The notes under the pieces: generated by a model
What the model was told of the DNA's origin: nothing
What the model saw: the letters and a program-made list of their open reading frames with translations, nothing else
Databases searched by the model: none
Origin: Epiperipatus broadwayi
Taxonomy: Eukaryota > Onychophora > Udeonychophora > Euonychophora > Peripatidae
Assembly: GCA_028023455.1 (NCBI GenBank)
Contig: JAQFVV010006453.1
Coordinates: 310,001 to 374,000 of the forward strand
Length of the DNA: 64,000 nt
Direction: 5' to 3'
In this document: positions 11,098-23,540 of the stretch, one piece after another
Numbering within the stretch: position 1 is the first letter of the stretch
Layout of the letters: each line of letters opens with the position of its first letter
Position numbers and translations under genes: made by a program

Positions 11098-11553
11098 CAG
11101 GGGTTCCCAACCTTTTTGCACTTAAGAGCACATTCTATAATACCGGCCAGGTGGTGGGCACCATTTATTTTTTTCAACCAGATGGTGGGCACCATTTATT
11201 TTTTCAATGTAAATTTATATTTGAATATTGTTAATAATACACATAATGTACAAAAAAATATTTATTTCAAAAATAAAATTTTAACATATAATTAACGTTT
11301 AATAATTAAAAAAGCAAGTCATTACTTTTAATTAACGTTTATATTTTTACGCTGTTTATATTTTTACGCTGTAAAAGTATAGTATGACCTACAATTTGAT
11401 TACAATATAATACAATAATTTATAAGAAATTTTAAAAATTAAATTTATATGTATCAGATAAATAATTTTTTATCATGTTTGGACAGCGGTGGGCACACAT
11501 AAAATGGTCTGCGGGTGACATGGTTCCCGCAGGCATAGGGTTGGGGACCCCTG
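11098..11553. mobile_element. hAT-type MITE with 8-bp TSD
   Basis: The terminal inverted repeats are CAGGGGTTCCCAACC at the left and GGTTGGGGACCCCTG at the right (14 of 15 pair). The target duplication ATTTAGAG is perfect at 11090-11097 and 11554-11561. The 8-bp duplication and CAGGGGT ends are typical of hAT transposons. At 456 bp it has no transposase. It contains a duplicated GTTTATATTTTTACGCT segment near 11336-11370 and a GGTGGGCACCATTTATTTTTT repeat near 11153-11202. Confidence 0.92.
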
Positions 11554-11561
11554 ATTTAGAG

Positions 11562-11985
11562 GCTTAATTTGATTATGAGTATTTTATTCACAGCAAGTAA
11601 TTCTGTAAAGCAAAAAAAAAATGTTAACACAACTAGACATTTGTGTGAATGACACTATCAAATTCACATATCAAATAGAACAGGTAAGCAGGACATTTCT
11701 TACATTTATTTAAAATATTTTGTTAAAATAACAATTAAAAAAAACTATTACAAAAACATTGGCCATATGTTTGTTTGTAACACTATTACTATAGCATATA
11801 AGAATGGTCTTTTACAAGTTGATGGCCTGAAAGGATACTATTTTTATAACATTTCTGAAAAAAATATTTGTTAAAGTAATCATTTAAACAATTATTACAA
11901 ATATATTTAATAATCTGAGATATCGAAATGACAGACTTTCAAAAAACTGGGTATATCTGGTTGTTTTACAATAATCTATAACAAG
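11562..11985. other. AT-rich stretch, no gene seen
   Basis: No recognised feature. Confidence 0.5.
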
Positions 11986-12154
11986 CATTTTATTTAACGG
12001 GCAAAACTCTCCATGCAGTAGTGCCATTCAGTGCAAGTCAGAGTAATCAATGGATGTTCTTGTACTGAGTGGCACTACTGTATGGAGAGTTTTGCCTGTT
12101 TAATAACATTTATGAGCAAGCATAAAAAACAGTGATCATGTGAACATTTTATTT
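11986..12154 (+). mobile_element. FB3: minimal foldback copy
   Basis: Arms GGCAAAACTCTCC and GGAGAGTTTTGCC enclose a core of about 100 bp, followed by the family tail ending GTGATCATGTGA. The direct repeat CATTTTATTT flanks it at 11986-11995 and 12145-12154. The arms share CAGTGCAAG-type variants. No hammerhead segment remains. Confidence 0.7.
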
Positions 12155-12786
12155 GCTTTACATATTATACACACATACATAAGTAATTTGCAAATAATTT
12201 TAATTTTTAAATTTTCCAAACAACTCTTCAGTGCTATTATACCATCTTCATGATTAATATTAAATGATATGCAAGATAAACTCTTTATTTAATTAAAATT
12301 CCTATTGTAACTTAATTGGATGCTATTGCAATGTTAACTGAGGTCACAACTTAAGTTATAAATAAACAATGCTTCTTTTATCTTTTATTTTATATAACAC
12401 TTTCTTCACACATAATACCAAAAATGACCAGGATTAAATATATGTATTGTTTTCATGATTTAAGAAAACAGAGTTGGAATTGAGATCAGATGTTGAGTTG
12501 TTGTATTGGTAGACGTGCTACTTAATTCTCATGTTTAAACTTGTCCTAATCTTCACTGCAATATAGATCAGTATAATGTACAATTAGATGAAATTGTCTC
12601 ACAGAAAATAAATGATTTTACATATGCAAAGCATAAAATAGCTATCAAAGTAGTCACTTTTATGCAAAATATTAGTTTTTAAGGAGTTATATCAATTTGG
12701 TACAAAGAGTGAATATTTGAGATCTAAATAAAATCAAGGATTAATTGATATCAGTAATATTGTCATGCAACTTTTGATGTATATAT
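12155..12786. other. AT-rich stretch, no gene seen
   Basis: No recognised coding or repeat feature. A tRNA-like stretch near 12495-12550 is too weak to call. Confidence 0.45.
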
Positions 12787-13752
12787 ACACCTGGGTCTCT
12801 TTTTACGCAGATTTATTTAACACAATTTTGAAGTTACATGATTCATGTTTCTCTGGAAGTCAAACTCCGATAATGCGCTATTACTTTAAATAATAAATTT
12901 TGCGCACTTACGTCATATTGAAAGTAATAGCACATTATTGGAATTCAACTTTTATCTTAGTAATTTCAATATTTTCAGTGCTTTGTAATAGTAAGATTTT
13001 ATGCAATAATGAAATTAAAATCATGATTTCCACATTTTATGTATACACACATTAAATTTTACATTATAATGTAAATTTGTTCAAACATTGTGCATGTTAA
13101 TTTTGCATTTTAAATCCCATTCTGTTTTTGCTTTTTAAAAAAAAATGTAATCAATTATTAATCATTTAGTGTCCGCAAGTTTATTTTTAAAAGGTGAGTA
13201 ATAGCAGTGGGCACAATTAAAATTGAAAATTAAAAAATTAAAGACAAAAATAAGAATTTAATTTTTAATTGTTAGATTAATTACTAATTACATTGTCACC
13301 AGAAAACCATTAACACAACATGAGAGTGATGTTGGTGCTAATTGTATTTCCTCTTGTGCAGAGTCTGATTTTTTACCACTTTGCAAATGAACCTGTTTAA
13401 CGGCAAATAGCGATAATAATTAAAATGTGTATAAAAAATGTAAATTACTGTAAATTATGCATAAAAATATATTGTTTTGAATAAAATTAAATATTATAGT
13501 TAAAAAAAGTTTGTCTTGTATCAATTTTTTTCAAATTTGAAATTTTTTATTAGTCATATTTTATTTCCTTTTTTTTTTTTTTGCACAAATTTTAAAGTAA
13601 TTTTATGTTGGTGCTTTGCTTTTATGTGATCTTTGAAAAATCACAGTTCATATCCCCACTTTTTCAAGGTAAGTTACGTCTATTTTTGCACGATTTCATT
13701 TGCGCATGTTTTCTGAGGAACCTATCTATTGCATAAAATGAGACCCAGGTGT
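12787..13752. mobile_element. 966-bp TIR element, non-autonomous
   Basis: Terminal inverted repeats ACACCTGGGTCTC and GAGACCCAGGTGT extend for about 23 bp with two mismatches. It sits in TATATA on both sides, so the duplication is probably TA. Inside, 12858-12955 is a second inverted repeat around a TTTGCGCACTTACGTC centre, and part of it matches 3826-3915. No transposase frame is seen. Confidence 0.75.
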
Positions 13753-16700
13753 ATATATATAATTGTAACCGTAAATTTGTGTGATCCCAACTACATAACG
13801 TAAGTGCACTAAGAATCTTAACTTCTATCACTGATCAACTCCCGCTGCACATTATGAGCTATTAAGAGCTGTATCCAAAAGCATTTCATGCTATCTATTT
13901 TATGCACCAAAGACCACAATCAACATCTGAAGCAACTTACCACAGATCAAACCAATGATCTAACATAGACTTTTATGACTTAATTTGATCGCAGCCAGGG
14001 TGTACCGCGAAGACATATCATAATAGTATGATAAAACACCTTAAACAAATTATAAGTGCAATTTTGTTATTTTCAAACCTTAATTGGCAAATTTTATTGT
14101 ATGAGACCTGATGGCGACCATGTACAAGATGGCGTAATTTGTGGAATTACATAAGATTATGAAATTTTAAATCATCTATATGATTTCTAATACAAATGCT
14201 AGTCCAGGTAAAGCTTTGCAATAAATAAATATAAATACTTGAGTTCTTTTTATTATAGTTTACTATATCATTGAGACTCTTATTGCTGACAAATGATAAT
14301 TTAAACGTTAAGTAAATACGTTCACTCATGTTATTATTTGGTAAATCTGTTTACAAGTTTAATAATTAATTTGTATGGTATACTAGAATCAAATACGCAA
14401 AGCCAAAATGATGGAAAAGGTAAATGGGATTTTATTATACCCCACACATCATAAACTACCAAAGACGAGAAGCATCCAAATGTTTTATCACAATATTACT
14501 AAACTCTTATATCATGTTGACGATAGTATGTACTTCAATGTATGCTCTATTTCAAGGTTTATGATTTCTGATTTTATAAATGAATGAATGACGGAATGAC
14601 ACATAGCAACGGCACAGTAAGTTTAATTAAAATCAACTTTTATTTACAAAATGATTAATAATAAGTAATTAATTCCCAACTTAATAATTAAATAAATAAA
14701 TAAATAAACAAATAAGATAACTAACTTAAAATTCCATCAACTTTCTTCAAGAACATGTTATAGGTACAGTTTTAAAATCTAATCATACCTTATATTTCAA
14801 ATTTTTATGTAGTGAATGTATTGAGAACATTATACTAAATTCAATATCAATTCATGAGATATTCAACGTCATTTCCAGACTCAATAAATCCCTACCGTAA
14901 ACTTATAATAATATAATAAATAATATTATATCTGTAAGCTTTAGCTATAATGTAATCATTAAGTAAATAAAAATTTAAACTTACATCCCGGTAAATAATA
15001 ATTAACCAACAGTTAATTATTTTGAAGTAACTTGATTAGAATGTCCTGCTACCATTTGATGATTTAACTTATCAATTATACTGATAAATGAAAGAAGATG
15101 ATTTAGCAGATCAACTAAAATCTTTTGCCCAACTTAGATCTATGAAGTAAACATATTCCTGTGGATGTATTCATCTACACGAAGGAATTAAATAACACTA
15201 AACGTTTTGTGGATTTATACCATCATAACGCAATAAGTACAAATACACCATTCTGCGGATTAACCACCAGTGCAGGAATGAGTATAAAATACAAAAATGG
15301 CAATTAAATAATCTGCAGATTAACCACCAGCACAGATTAATGCCCTTTAACATTATTAAAAACAACATTACCATTTACTTCACATTAAAGTGCCAAATCA
15401 TCATCCTCAGTTATTCTGACTATTCAGAAAACACTAACACTTTAGCAAATATGGGTTCTTGTATAATAAAATGCTAAGCTAATCAGGACGACTAATGTAC
15501 TAACTTCTCTTACTTAAACTAAAACATGTGTAATATAATATAAGTAATAGTATTATATAGGAATACAAATCTGGAAAGATTAACAAAATACCTCATAAAG
15601 ATTTATACATCTCATGAATACATTTAGTACTTTTCAAGCTGTTTCGCGAGCGCTATTCTCTTGAATAAATATTTTATTCAACCCTTATTGATTTAAACTT
15701 AATAAATATACTTAGGAACTTCACATGCAAGTTCCGATAACGATAAACGTAAAATAATGCATTATGCATCTAACATAAAATTTAACAGGTGTGTGTGTGA
15801 TATAAGTTAAATGTAAAGCATTTTACAGTTCAATACATGAATTATAACAGGTGTGTGTGTCACAACTTGGATTGTATAACGTTTTATAACTCCGAATATG
15901 ATCCGTGGGATCCTTGTACGATATGTCGAACAATAAATCTATGAAGCAATAATTATAACTATAATTTAATCCCATACATGCAATTTTATCCGTTGTATTG
16001 GTTATTATAATTAATATTTGATGAACAATTTTACGTAGCTCCTAAGACATGAACAACTTCAAAATATGAAACGCAGAATTTAAATGAAAATGTTTTTCAT
16101 TAAGTTATTAATCTCTACATTTCTCTATTAAAATGTTCCAATTTTATTACATCCATGCGAATATTTATCCATCCATGCTTAAATATAGGAATATTAATTA
16201 TAGCACTTAATTCAATCATTCCAAATTGACGATAAAATTAGAAATAGCTTTGATTAATTATTTGAAGATTATTTATTATCCAAATGTTAAACAAATTAAT
16301 TAGCAAATATATTACTGGCATTGTAGAATTAAATATCAATCAATACTATATTTTTATCAGAATTAGAAACGGAAATATTTAAAATATGTTGATAACTTTA
16401 ACATTTTACTTTAATTTAGACTTCTTTTTATTTAAAAAGCAAATTTTCATATTCATAACTTCTGTAATTAAAATACTTTTAAATGTTTCCAAATTGTGAA
16501 ATAATAAATATTTCAAAACATACCAAATTCTTTCAATCAATTCTTTTAAACTAGGAAGCTCCGACATTTTAAAATGTAATATTGGAAAATTCTTACTATT
16601 GGCGATTCGATCCACTTGGCCAGCCGACTTGAACAGACTTTCTTAATTTAGCAAGGCATCTTCTAATTAAATACCACTATGTTATTTACGTTTATAGCAA

Positions 16701-17205
16701 ACTTTGTGGTAGTCCGATTACTTATTTTTTACTTTAAAATAAGCTTGGCAAATTTACACTACTTGCCTTTACCATTTTCTTTTCATTCTCCCTCCAAAAG
16801 CAAACTATCAGACAATCGTCTCTTAAATTCGCGCTCTTTTCTTTTTACATTGAGACGCCTACGTAATTACTGTATTTATTTTTAATAATTAATATTTAAT
16901 TGAACAAATGGTTTTTTAATTCAATGGAAATAATAATTTAAGATCATTTTAAACAATTAAAACTAAAATATTATTTTTAATAATATTTTACCAAATTTTA
17001 ATGTGTAGTCAAATTTTTAAAAAGTTAAACGTTTTGATATGAATTAGTATATGGGAAGAAGCAAACTTAAATTTATTAAAATAATGTAAGAGAGTAGTCT
17101 GTTCAAATGCAACTCAAGCCAATCAAATCACCAAAAGAAGAAAGAGAAATTTTAATATCAGTTACATCAATAATAATTATATTTTATACCAAAATATATG
17201 GTTAC
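13753..17205. other. Unassigned region with short direct repeats
   Basis: No gene recognised in about 3.4 kb. It keeps somewhat more CpG than its surroundings. Two pairs of direct repeats lie about 60 bp apart: a CTGCRGATTAACCACCAG motif at 15253 and 15313, and AACAGGTGTGTGTGT at about 15784 and 15846. It might be an old transposon body, but no terminal repeats were found. Confidence 0.4.
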
Positions 17206-17223
17206 AATATATATATATATATA

Positions 17224-17280
<57 letters not shown>
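17206..17280. repeat. (TA)n microsatellite
   Basis: Nearly pure TA repeat with one ACTTT interruption. Confidence 0.95.
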
Positions 17281-17955
17281 GGAATAGGTGTTATCATTCC
17301 ATTCTTTTGGCAATTTTTTGATGCTTGCATGATCAGTACCATGTACACAGCACAGCAATGCTTGAACAGTTTAGTATACCAAGGAATGCATATGGTGGAA
17401 AATTAACAATGAAGAGTTAATAACATAGAATAAAGTACAGTGAAGCAAAATGAAATGTATTTCAAAATTACAATATTTGGGTATATAGCATCTATAAATG
17501 AGAAAAGGACAAATTAGTACAATTGTTAGGTGAAAAGCAAGATTTCCTAGTTGTATATGTGAGTAAATTTAATGCAAAATAACCAGCAAGCCATACTAAC
17601 ATTTAATAATACTGTATATTCTGAGTAATAAACTCTTTGTTTAAGTTTAAGTTTGAGTGTGTATTTACTTTAAAAGAATTTGTTAATGAGTGTACAGCCA
17701 GCTTAGATAAGTTTAGTTTCCCAGTACACATCAATTTTCAAGTCATATTTGTGTGGGATTGAACACTGATCTTTTTGATTGGAGTTCATCTATCATTATT
17801 TAGGCATAAAGTCCTGCCAAAATGTTGCTGCTGTAATACTAATAATTAATAATGGACATGGCAAAAATATCATTATTTGGGTTTGTTGTTGCTATGTGAT
17901 GCGATGCTATGCATTGTGACTTCTCCTTATTTAGAGTCAGAAATCTCTCAGCCAC
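17281..17955. other. AT-rich stretch, no gene seen
   Basis: No recognised coding region, RNA gene or repeat. Confidence 0.5.
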
Positions 17956-17959
17956 TATG

Positions 17960-18645
17960 CTCAGAGAAACCTGTTAGCCACTTTACCTTCTGTTTTCATT
18001 CCCCACCCTAAGTTTTTTTCACATTCTTTTCTATTCTGCTTCATCCCATTTCCACAATATAATCTTTGTCAATTCTATGGCCTTTATATCTAAATCCCTC
18101 TTATTTTTCTCAAACTCAGCATGCCTAATATTATCTATGCCTTCCTTACACAACTTGCAGACTAAATCACCCACATTTTTCCATTTATGTGTATATTCTC
18201 TTGTTGCCAAAGATCCTGTCTGAGCCTTAAATAGTAACCCACTTTGCTTGCTATTATCATAAATTAACTTGTAGCCAATATTCGGTTTACTGCTATAAAT
18301 ATTTAAACTTTTTTACTCTTTATACTAGTTCTCCATCTCTCCAACTCCCTATTCTTTAATACATCTATTCTTCTATCCCATTCCTTACCACTATAACACT
18401 CAACAATTCTCCTAATACAATCATCTCGTCTTTTGTATAAGTATACTGACATAAATTCTTTATTCAAATCTTCTGCATACCGTACCACCTTTCTCACCCA
18501 TCTTGTTGCCTACCCTCTACTCATAACCCAATTAAATACTATTTTGGCTATTCGCCTATTATCCATAAACTGCAATCTACCAAACGTTTTTATTTTGCTT
18601 TTTGCATCTGCTATAATATTAATAACAAGTTATGGCCCACGCGGA
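17960..18645 (-). pseudogene. LINE reverse transcriptase C-terminal remnant
   Basis: Read on the minus strand, with frameshifts and stops. It starts near FGRLQFMDNRRIAKIVF, passes a 64-residue open stretch at 18303-18497 (arginine- and lysine-rich, containing RWVRKVV just upstream), then RTG-type QTGSLATREYTHKW and a zinc-knuckle-like CKLCKEGIDNIRHA, and ends in WKWDEAE. The order matches the region after the polymerase domain in LINEs, where a C-x2-C...H motif is usual. It is truncated at the 5' side. The clade is not assigned. Confidence 0.65.
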
Positions 18646-18649
18646 AAAA

Positions 18650-19480
18650 TCCGTAAACATTATTCACATCTAGCGTTTACAACATCATTTTAATATATAT
18701 ATATATTGCCCACATATATCTTATATAATTAAATTTTGCATTCAGAATACTTTTAAGTAAAGTAATCTTTTAACATTTTTATGTTTTTGTATTTTCTATA
18801 TCAAAAATAAAACTTTTAATGTAATTTTTTACGTTTTATCTGAAGGCAGTATTATATTTACCGTGACTCACTTAGAAATATTTAATTTAGAAAATCTTTT
18901 CTAGGGAAGACTGAAAATCCTTTTAAAAGATAGTTTATTTTTTTAAATGCGAATTATCTGAATTAAAACTCTTTGATAACTCTTTTTCACCTTAGCAAAA
19001 AAGGTAACTGAGAGTTTAATACAATATATTCTTATTTCAGGGAAATTGTGAATTCGATGACTTTTATGAAATTTTAATTAGTGTTGTTTGTAGTTGGCAG
19101 ATTTCTTTTCCTCAATATTGAACATTCAGATATTCAGTCACCTTTGTCAAATGAAGCTTTGGATATGATAAGTGGTTTGCATTAACCCAATATATACTAT
19201 ATTTTTATACACACATATATTAGTTTTATACAAACAATTTTTTAAAATAGAATACAGTCTAGAAAAACATTAGACATCATCGATTTTGAAATAGTATTAT
19301 TAAAATTTGATTATAGTATTACTTTATAAAATCTATCCTTTATTTTTATTTTTATAATCAGATGTTTAAAGCGTCAAACACAAATCTATAATTCATTAAG
19401 TTTGGCACATGTTCTATAGTTTTTCCAGTTATAATCCCATGTCTTTCAATCGTTGTTAATAATTGGAATCAAATCAAAAA
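18650..19480. other. AT-rich stretch, no gene seen
   Basis: Only a short (TA)n run near 18692-18705. Nothing else recognised. Confidence 0.5.
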
Positions 19481-19486
19481 ATGTCA

Positions 19487-19585
19487 ATCGTTGTTAGCCG
19501 AGAGGTCATCGCACCCGCCTTGCAAGCAAGTAATTGGCTGCAGACGGGTGTGGGTTCGCGTCCCAGCTGATGCTATGACATATGA
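19487..19585 (+). repeat. SINE1 copy
   Basis: Plus-strand copy with A-box-like TTAGCCGAGAGGTCA, B box GGGTTCGCGTCCC and the family end TGATGCTATGACA followed by A-rich sequence. AAAAAATGT occurs on both sides as a possible target duplication. The head resembles a class II tRNA (long variable arm, Ser/Leu type), but no anticodon can be assigned. Confidence 0.8.
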
Positions 19586-19589
19586 AAAA

Positions 19590-20489
19590 AATGTTAAAAC
19601 GAAATGCTTATTTTTTCTTCCAGATTTTAAATCTTCACTTTGATTTTGAATTGGCCAGGGAAATAAGACTGAAAATTTCTAAAGAATTTAGCTTAGATGA
19701 ATTTCCAGAAGTTGGATGTCATTGAGAGGAATACAACTGATGTATTAAATTTGAATCAACAGGTTTTTTAGACCTAGAAATATAGACAATGTGAAAGCTA
19801 AGATCTTGGCAGCTTTTGTAAATGCAAGAATCCTTGCTTTATAAAGTTATTATACATTTTCTGATATTATCAATTCATCTTCTCATTTGTGTTTATGACT
19901 TGAACATTCTCACAAGTCATTTGAATTATTTTTAGGCAGTGTTTAAATTATTTATATGTCAAATCCATCATGCTTATTAATTTTAATAATATTGCAAAAT
20001 AAAAGGGCTTTGTATAGGATATATATATATACCTTTTATAGTTTTCCTGTCATTATTTCATATAGATTTTTCTTGTTGATTATAGTAATATCATGCAGGC
20101 AATATCATGAGAAAGTTTTCTGTATTTAATCAATTGATAGAGGAAGTGAATTAAGAGTTAAACATTGCTAAATTGAAACTCAATTTATTACTTGTGGCAC
20201 TTAAATATCCTGCAACATATTTAGCAACTAACTATTCATTTGATATTGTTTTTTTGTTTTTTTTTTATTAGAAACTACTTATACTATTGTTTTTTAATAC
20301 AACATTTTATTGATTTTAAAAAATCAATTTATAAAAAAAAAATATTATATAACTACATGCCATCTCCTGAAAAGTATAATTTGTTAAAATTATTTTTTTT
20401 TCTGTTGGAATTATGAATTAATAAAAATTACATTTTAATTTAATTAGTTATAAAATAAGAAAGATAATTTTTATTATAAATATCTTTAT
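19590..20489. other. AT-rich stretch, no gene seen
   Basis: No recognised feature other than homopolymer runs. Confidence 0.5.
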
Positions 20490-20648
20490 AAAAGACCCAG
20501 AAAGAGACCACATGTGAAATGGATGAATGAAATAGGAAAGTGTGCAGGGGTGATGTGGAGAAGAGAAGCTAAAGATTGGAGAAGATGGATTAAACTTGGA
20601 GAGACCTTCATCCTGCAGTGGATTGATAATGTTTGTTGATGATGATTC
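20490..20648 (+). mobile_element. RTE LINE 3' fragment
   Basis: Plus-strand copy of the last ~150 bp of the RTE element: the translation includes KRPHVKWMNEI, WRREAKDW and FILQWIDN, ending in TTGATGATGATT. Strongly 5' truncated and relatively young, with few changes from the 56.9-kb copy. Confidence 0.9.
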
Positions 20649-20968
20649 ACAGAAAAGATGATATTCAGCTTAATTACTGTGTAGCATGCTTTCAGTATAT
20701 CTAATATACCATATTTATTGCTTCTAAAGATGCGATCACAAGTTCTTTATATTAGTGTTTAATTATTATCTAATAAATTATTCAACATATTCAAATTTTA
20801 TTAGATTTATTCAAATAGCCCATTTCTTTGATATGGATATGCTTGCTTCCTTTTTGTTAATAAAAAATGATCACTAGCTATTGCACATGTTTCTTTCACT
20901 TTCCTCTTTATATCCCCCCCTCTTTCTCTGCATACACTATTTCTGCTTTTGTTAGCCCAGATCTGTGA

Positions 20969-21151
20969 TCAGTTCTCTGCCCATGTTCTGATTTGTAAAT
21001 ATTGATGTGTGTTATTTGTCTCTAAGGGCTCTATTATATAAATATTTATGTTGGCAAGTCTCATTGACAGGTTGGTCCTTGTCTTCCTATAATATGAAGC
21101 ATCACAGATTGGTTGGCTACAGTTAATTTTATAGACAACTTGATGTGCCAA
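20969..21151 (-). pseudogene. PLE GIY-YIG endonuclease remnant
   Basis: A 60-residue open piece. Residues 5-10 (VVYKIN) stand for the GIY part, followed by a Cys pair (C11, C16), then SYYRKTRTNLSMRL (19-32), which matches the YIG-x-T-x-R-x-L-x-x-R-L pattern with the glycine lost. In Penelope-like elements this domain lies C-terminal to the reverse transcriptase and nicks the target. The rest of the element is not recognisable nearby. Probably inactive. Confidence 0.6.
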
Positions 21152-21773
21152 TTCGTTTGTTAAAGGGACTTTAGAGTTATTGAATAATTGATTAAATAAA
21201 GGAGGTTTTCAAAAGTGTATATTCAATTTGTCTTTACATATATTTTTTAGTTTAGATGCAATTTTTGGAATATAAGGTAGGTGAGGTAGGCAGGCTTATT
21301 CGATTTTTAGCTTGGATGGGGTGAGGATTTCTTATTTTGTTATAGAAAGTGATAATTTTTATCTTTTATTTATGTAAAAATATTTACGAATTAATAATAA
21401 TCTTTAAATTTCCATACTAAAAGAATTTTTTATAAGTCAAATTTTCTAGAATTTATGAGTATATTTTTAAGCTATTGATAAGCATTTAAGTTATTGCAAA
21501 AATAAAAAGATGCTCCGAAGTTGAGCAGAGCTATAATCCATGAATCTAAACTCTGAAATCCACCCTCTTTGTCAATGATACTAGGAAAAGAATGCCAAAA
21601 TTCAGAGCATGACAAATATATATGACTAATTCATATTTAATTCAAAATAAATACATGCAAAATGTATATAAAAAAAGTTTGGTTTAATACTTTAACAACA
21701 TGGTATATTAAGCATGCTTTTGTCTGGTAGTCACTACATTTATAGCAATAGTTGTTCAAGAATCTTGTGACAT

Positions 21774-22160
21774 TTATAAAAAAATAAATAAGAATGGGAA
21801 TTTGCATAAAATTTGAATATAGGATGTAAATAAGTTAATTTGAATGAGCCATTTTTTTGATAGGGAGTTGCAGGATTCTTTTTTGTTGATTACGTATATG
21901 TTGTTGGCAATATGCCAGGTCTCTTTATCTTTATGTTTAGCATCATTTCTTTCAGAGCAGATGCTGGAAGATGTGGATTCAAAGCTGTGACAATGTTTAC
22001 AATCGTGTTCGAGGAGTATAGATTTAACCTCAGTGTTGGGCTTTGCTAAATTATATTGGAATCTGTGCTGTGCAATTCTTGTAGATAAATTGCCATGTGA
22101 TTCTTTTATAATAAACTGTGTGGCAGTGTGTCTCATAATTGTATCATATATGCTTGTCAT
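21774..22160 (-). pseudogene. PLE GIY-YIG endonuclease remnant
   Basis: 128 residues open. QFIIKESHGNLSTRIAQH (15-32) aligns with the QFYIGE-x-x-R-x-L-x-x-R-I-x-x-H pattern of Penelope-type GIY-YIG domains, but the YIG residues are changed. Downstream, a HDCKHCHSF stretch, SERND (69-73) and ETWHIANN fit the usual (H-F)...(E-N)...(EA-x-x-I) end of the domain. Same strand as the remnant 620 bp downstream at 20.97 kb, but different in sequence. So this is either two elements or one scrambled one. The last residues run into AT-rich non-coding sequence. Confidence 0.6.
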
Positions 22161-22262
22161 GCTTCATGATCTGGGTCTGAATCTAGACAAATAAAATTAT
22201 TTTATAGTGCAGTGGTAGCATGTCTGCTTTCTATGCCTTATAATATGCATTTGAATCTGGAT
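22150..22262 (+). repeat. tRNA-like SINE fragment
   Basis: A TAGTGCAGTGGTAGCATG A-box-like stretch is followed about 35 bases later by ATTTGAATCTGG, a B-box-like sequence. A second B-box-like GGGTCTGAATCTAG lies upstream at about 22172, so it may be a dimer. No intact tRNA fold. Confidence 0.4.
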
Positions 22263-22265
22263 AAA

Positions 22266-22535
22266 TAAATTTAAATATAACATCACATAAACAACACCTC
22301 TTATGCTTGTGTATAACTGTTGTTAAAACAGGCAAAATTCACTATATACATTGCCACACACAGCAAGCTATAGTAATCAATGGATGCCATAAGCCAGAAA
22401 CTAGTCTGGGGATATTGGACGAGTAGGCACTTGATAGGGATTTTATGCACAAGCCTTCTGGCATCCATTGATTACTCTGGCTTGCTGTGTGTGGCAATAT
22501 ATATAGTGAGTTTTGCCTGTTTAAATTTAATTATA
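22266..22535 (-). mobile_element. FB4: foldback copy, reverse orientation
   Basis: The tail lies on the left (CATCACAT, reverse complement of the family terminus ATGTGATG). The arms run GGCAAAATTCACTATATA and TATATAGTGAGTTTTGCC. A 14-bp direct repeat (TAAATTTAA-W-TATA, one mismatch) flanks it at 22266-22279 and 22522-22535. Both arms carry the private variant CACACACAGCAAG. Only the 3' half of the hammerhead (GCCAGAAACTAGTC, plus strand) is left. Confidence 0.75.
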
Positions 22536-22539
22536 GTTA

Positions 22540-23335
22540 CCAGTGTTAACCAGACTGAAATTTGTGCCTGCTTTAGGTGAATAGTCTATAACAAATCCCA
22601 GCTAATCATTGGATATTTATTAATAATGGAATATCTAGGTATTCTTATTTATAGAGCAAAAGAAGGATGGAAGACCCTCAATTCTTCATCACATGTCAAT
22701 TTAAAAGTTTGCTATATCTCTTCTTGCAAACTGTTGATTTTTGAAATACTAACAAACTGTAAAAAAATGAAACAATTATTAAACCTAAAAGTTAGCATCA
22801 AGCCTTGAAGATTAAATAAATAGCATCTGATTATTTTTCAACATAATACAAGAAAACAATTTATGGCACATTTTTTTCCAGTGTAGTTTTCTGGTGATAT
22901 AACTATACCAAACTAAAAGCTATTCTTTATGTTCTGTTATTAAAAAGTAAAAACGCTAGGAAAAAGACATGAAGCCACTGAGAAAATTAAGATACTGTTA
23001 TTTACTTGTTAGCTGAATCTCTTAATTAAGTCAAGGGGTTTGACCAAATCAATAAAATTAATATATAAATTACTCTTTTGTTCCCCAGCATAAATTTTTG
23101 CATTTGTCTGGTAGCAAAAACTTTGTCTGTACTGCTTCTTAATTATTTAAAATTACATCGAATCTCTGACAAGATTCCTCATTGACTAGAAACAATCTAT
23201 TAAATAAAATTTTTGCAAGCATCTTTGTTGTAATAGATAACAATTATATTTCAGGATAAATATTGCAAGTTTAATCAAATACCATTATTTTTAAAAATTG
23301 ACTATATTCTAAACAAATTCTGATGGTTTGAAGCT
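22540..23335. other. AT-rich stretch, no gene seen
   Basis: No coding signal or repeat recognised. Confidence 0.5.
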
Positions 23336-23440
23336 ATCATCATCATCACATTCAACCATTATAGACCACTTCAGGATGAAAGACTCCAAATTCAATCCAT
23401 CATATGACTACCATATTATACATTTTCTTCACATATTTCA
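23336..23440 (-). mobile_element. RTE LINE 3' tip
   Basis: Begins with (ATC)n and AACCATTATAGACC, then CAGGATGAAAGACTCC, matching the extreme 3' end of the RTE LINE with substitutions. About 100 bp only. Confidence 0.75.
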
Positions 23441-23540
23441 ACATAAATTTCAGGCTTTTCATTTTTAAATTTACAAAAACTGTTTTAACTTTACCACGGT
23501 AAATATTTTTGTCAGAATCAAAATGTGTAAAATGTATTTT

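Noticed and set aside
19487-19585. Functional tRNA gene
   Set aside because: A and B boxes are present, but acceptor pairing and a clear anticodon loop are lacking, and the same sequence is dispersed with A tails and target duplications: a SINE.
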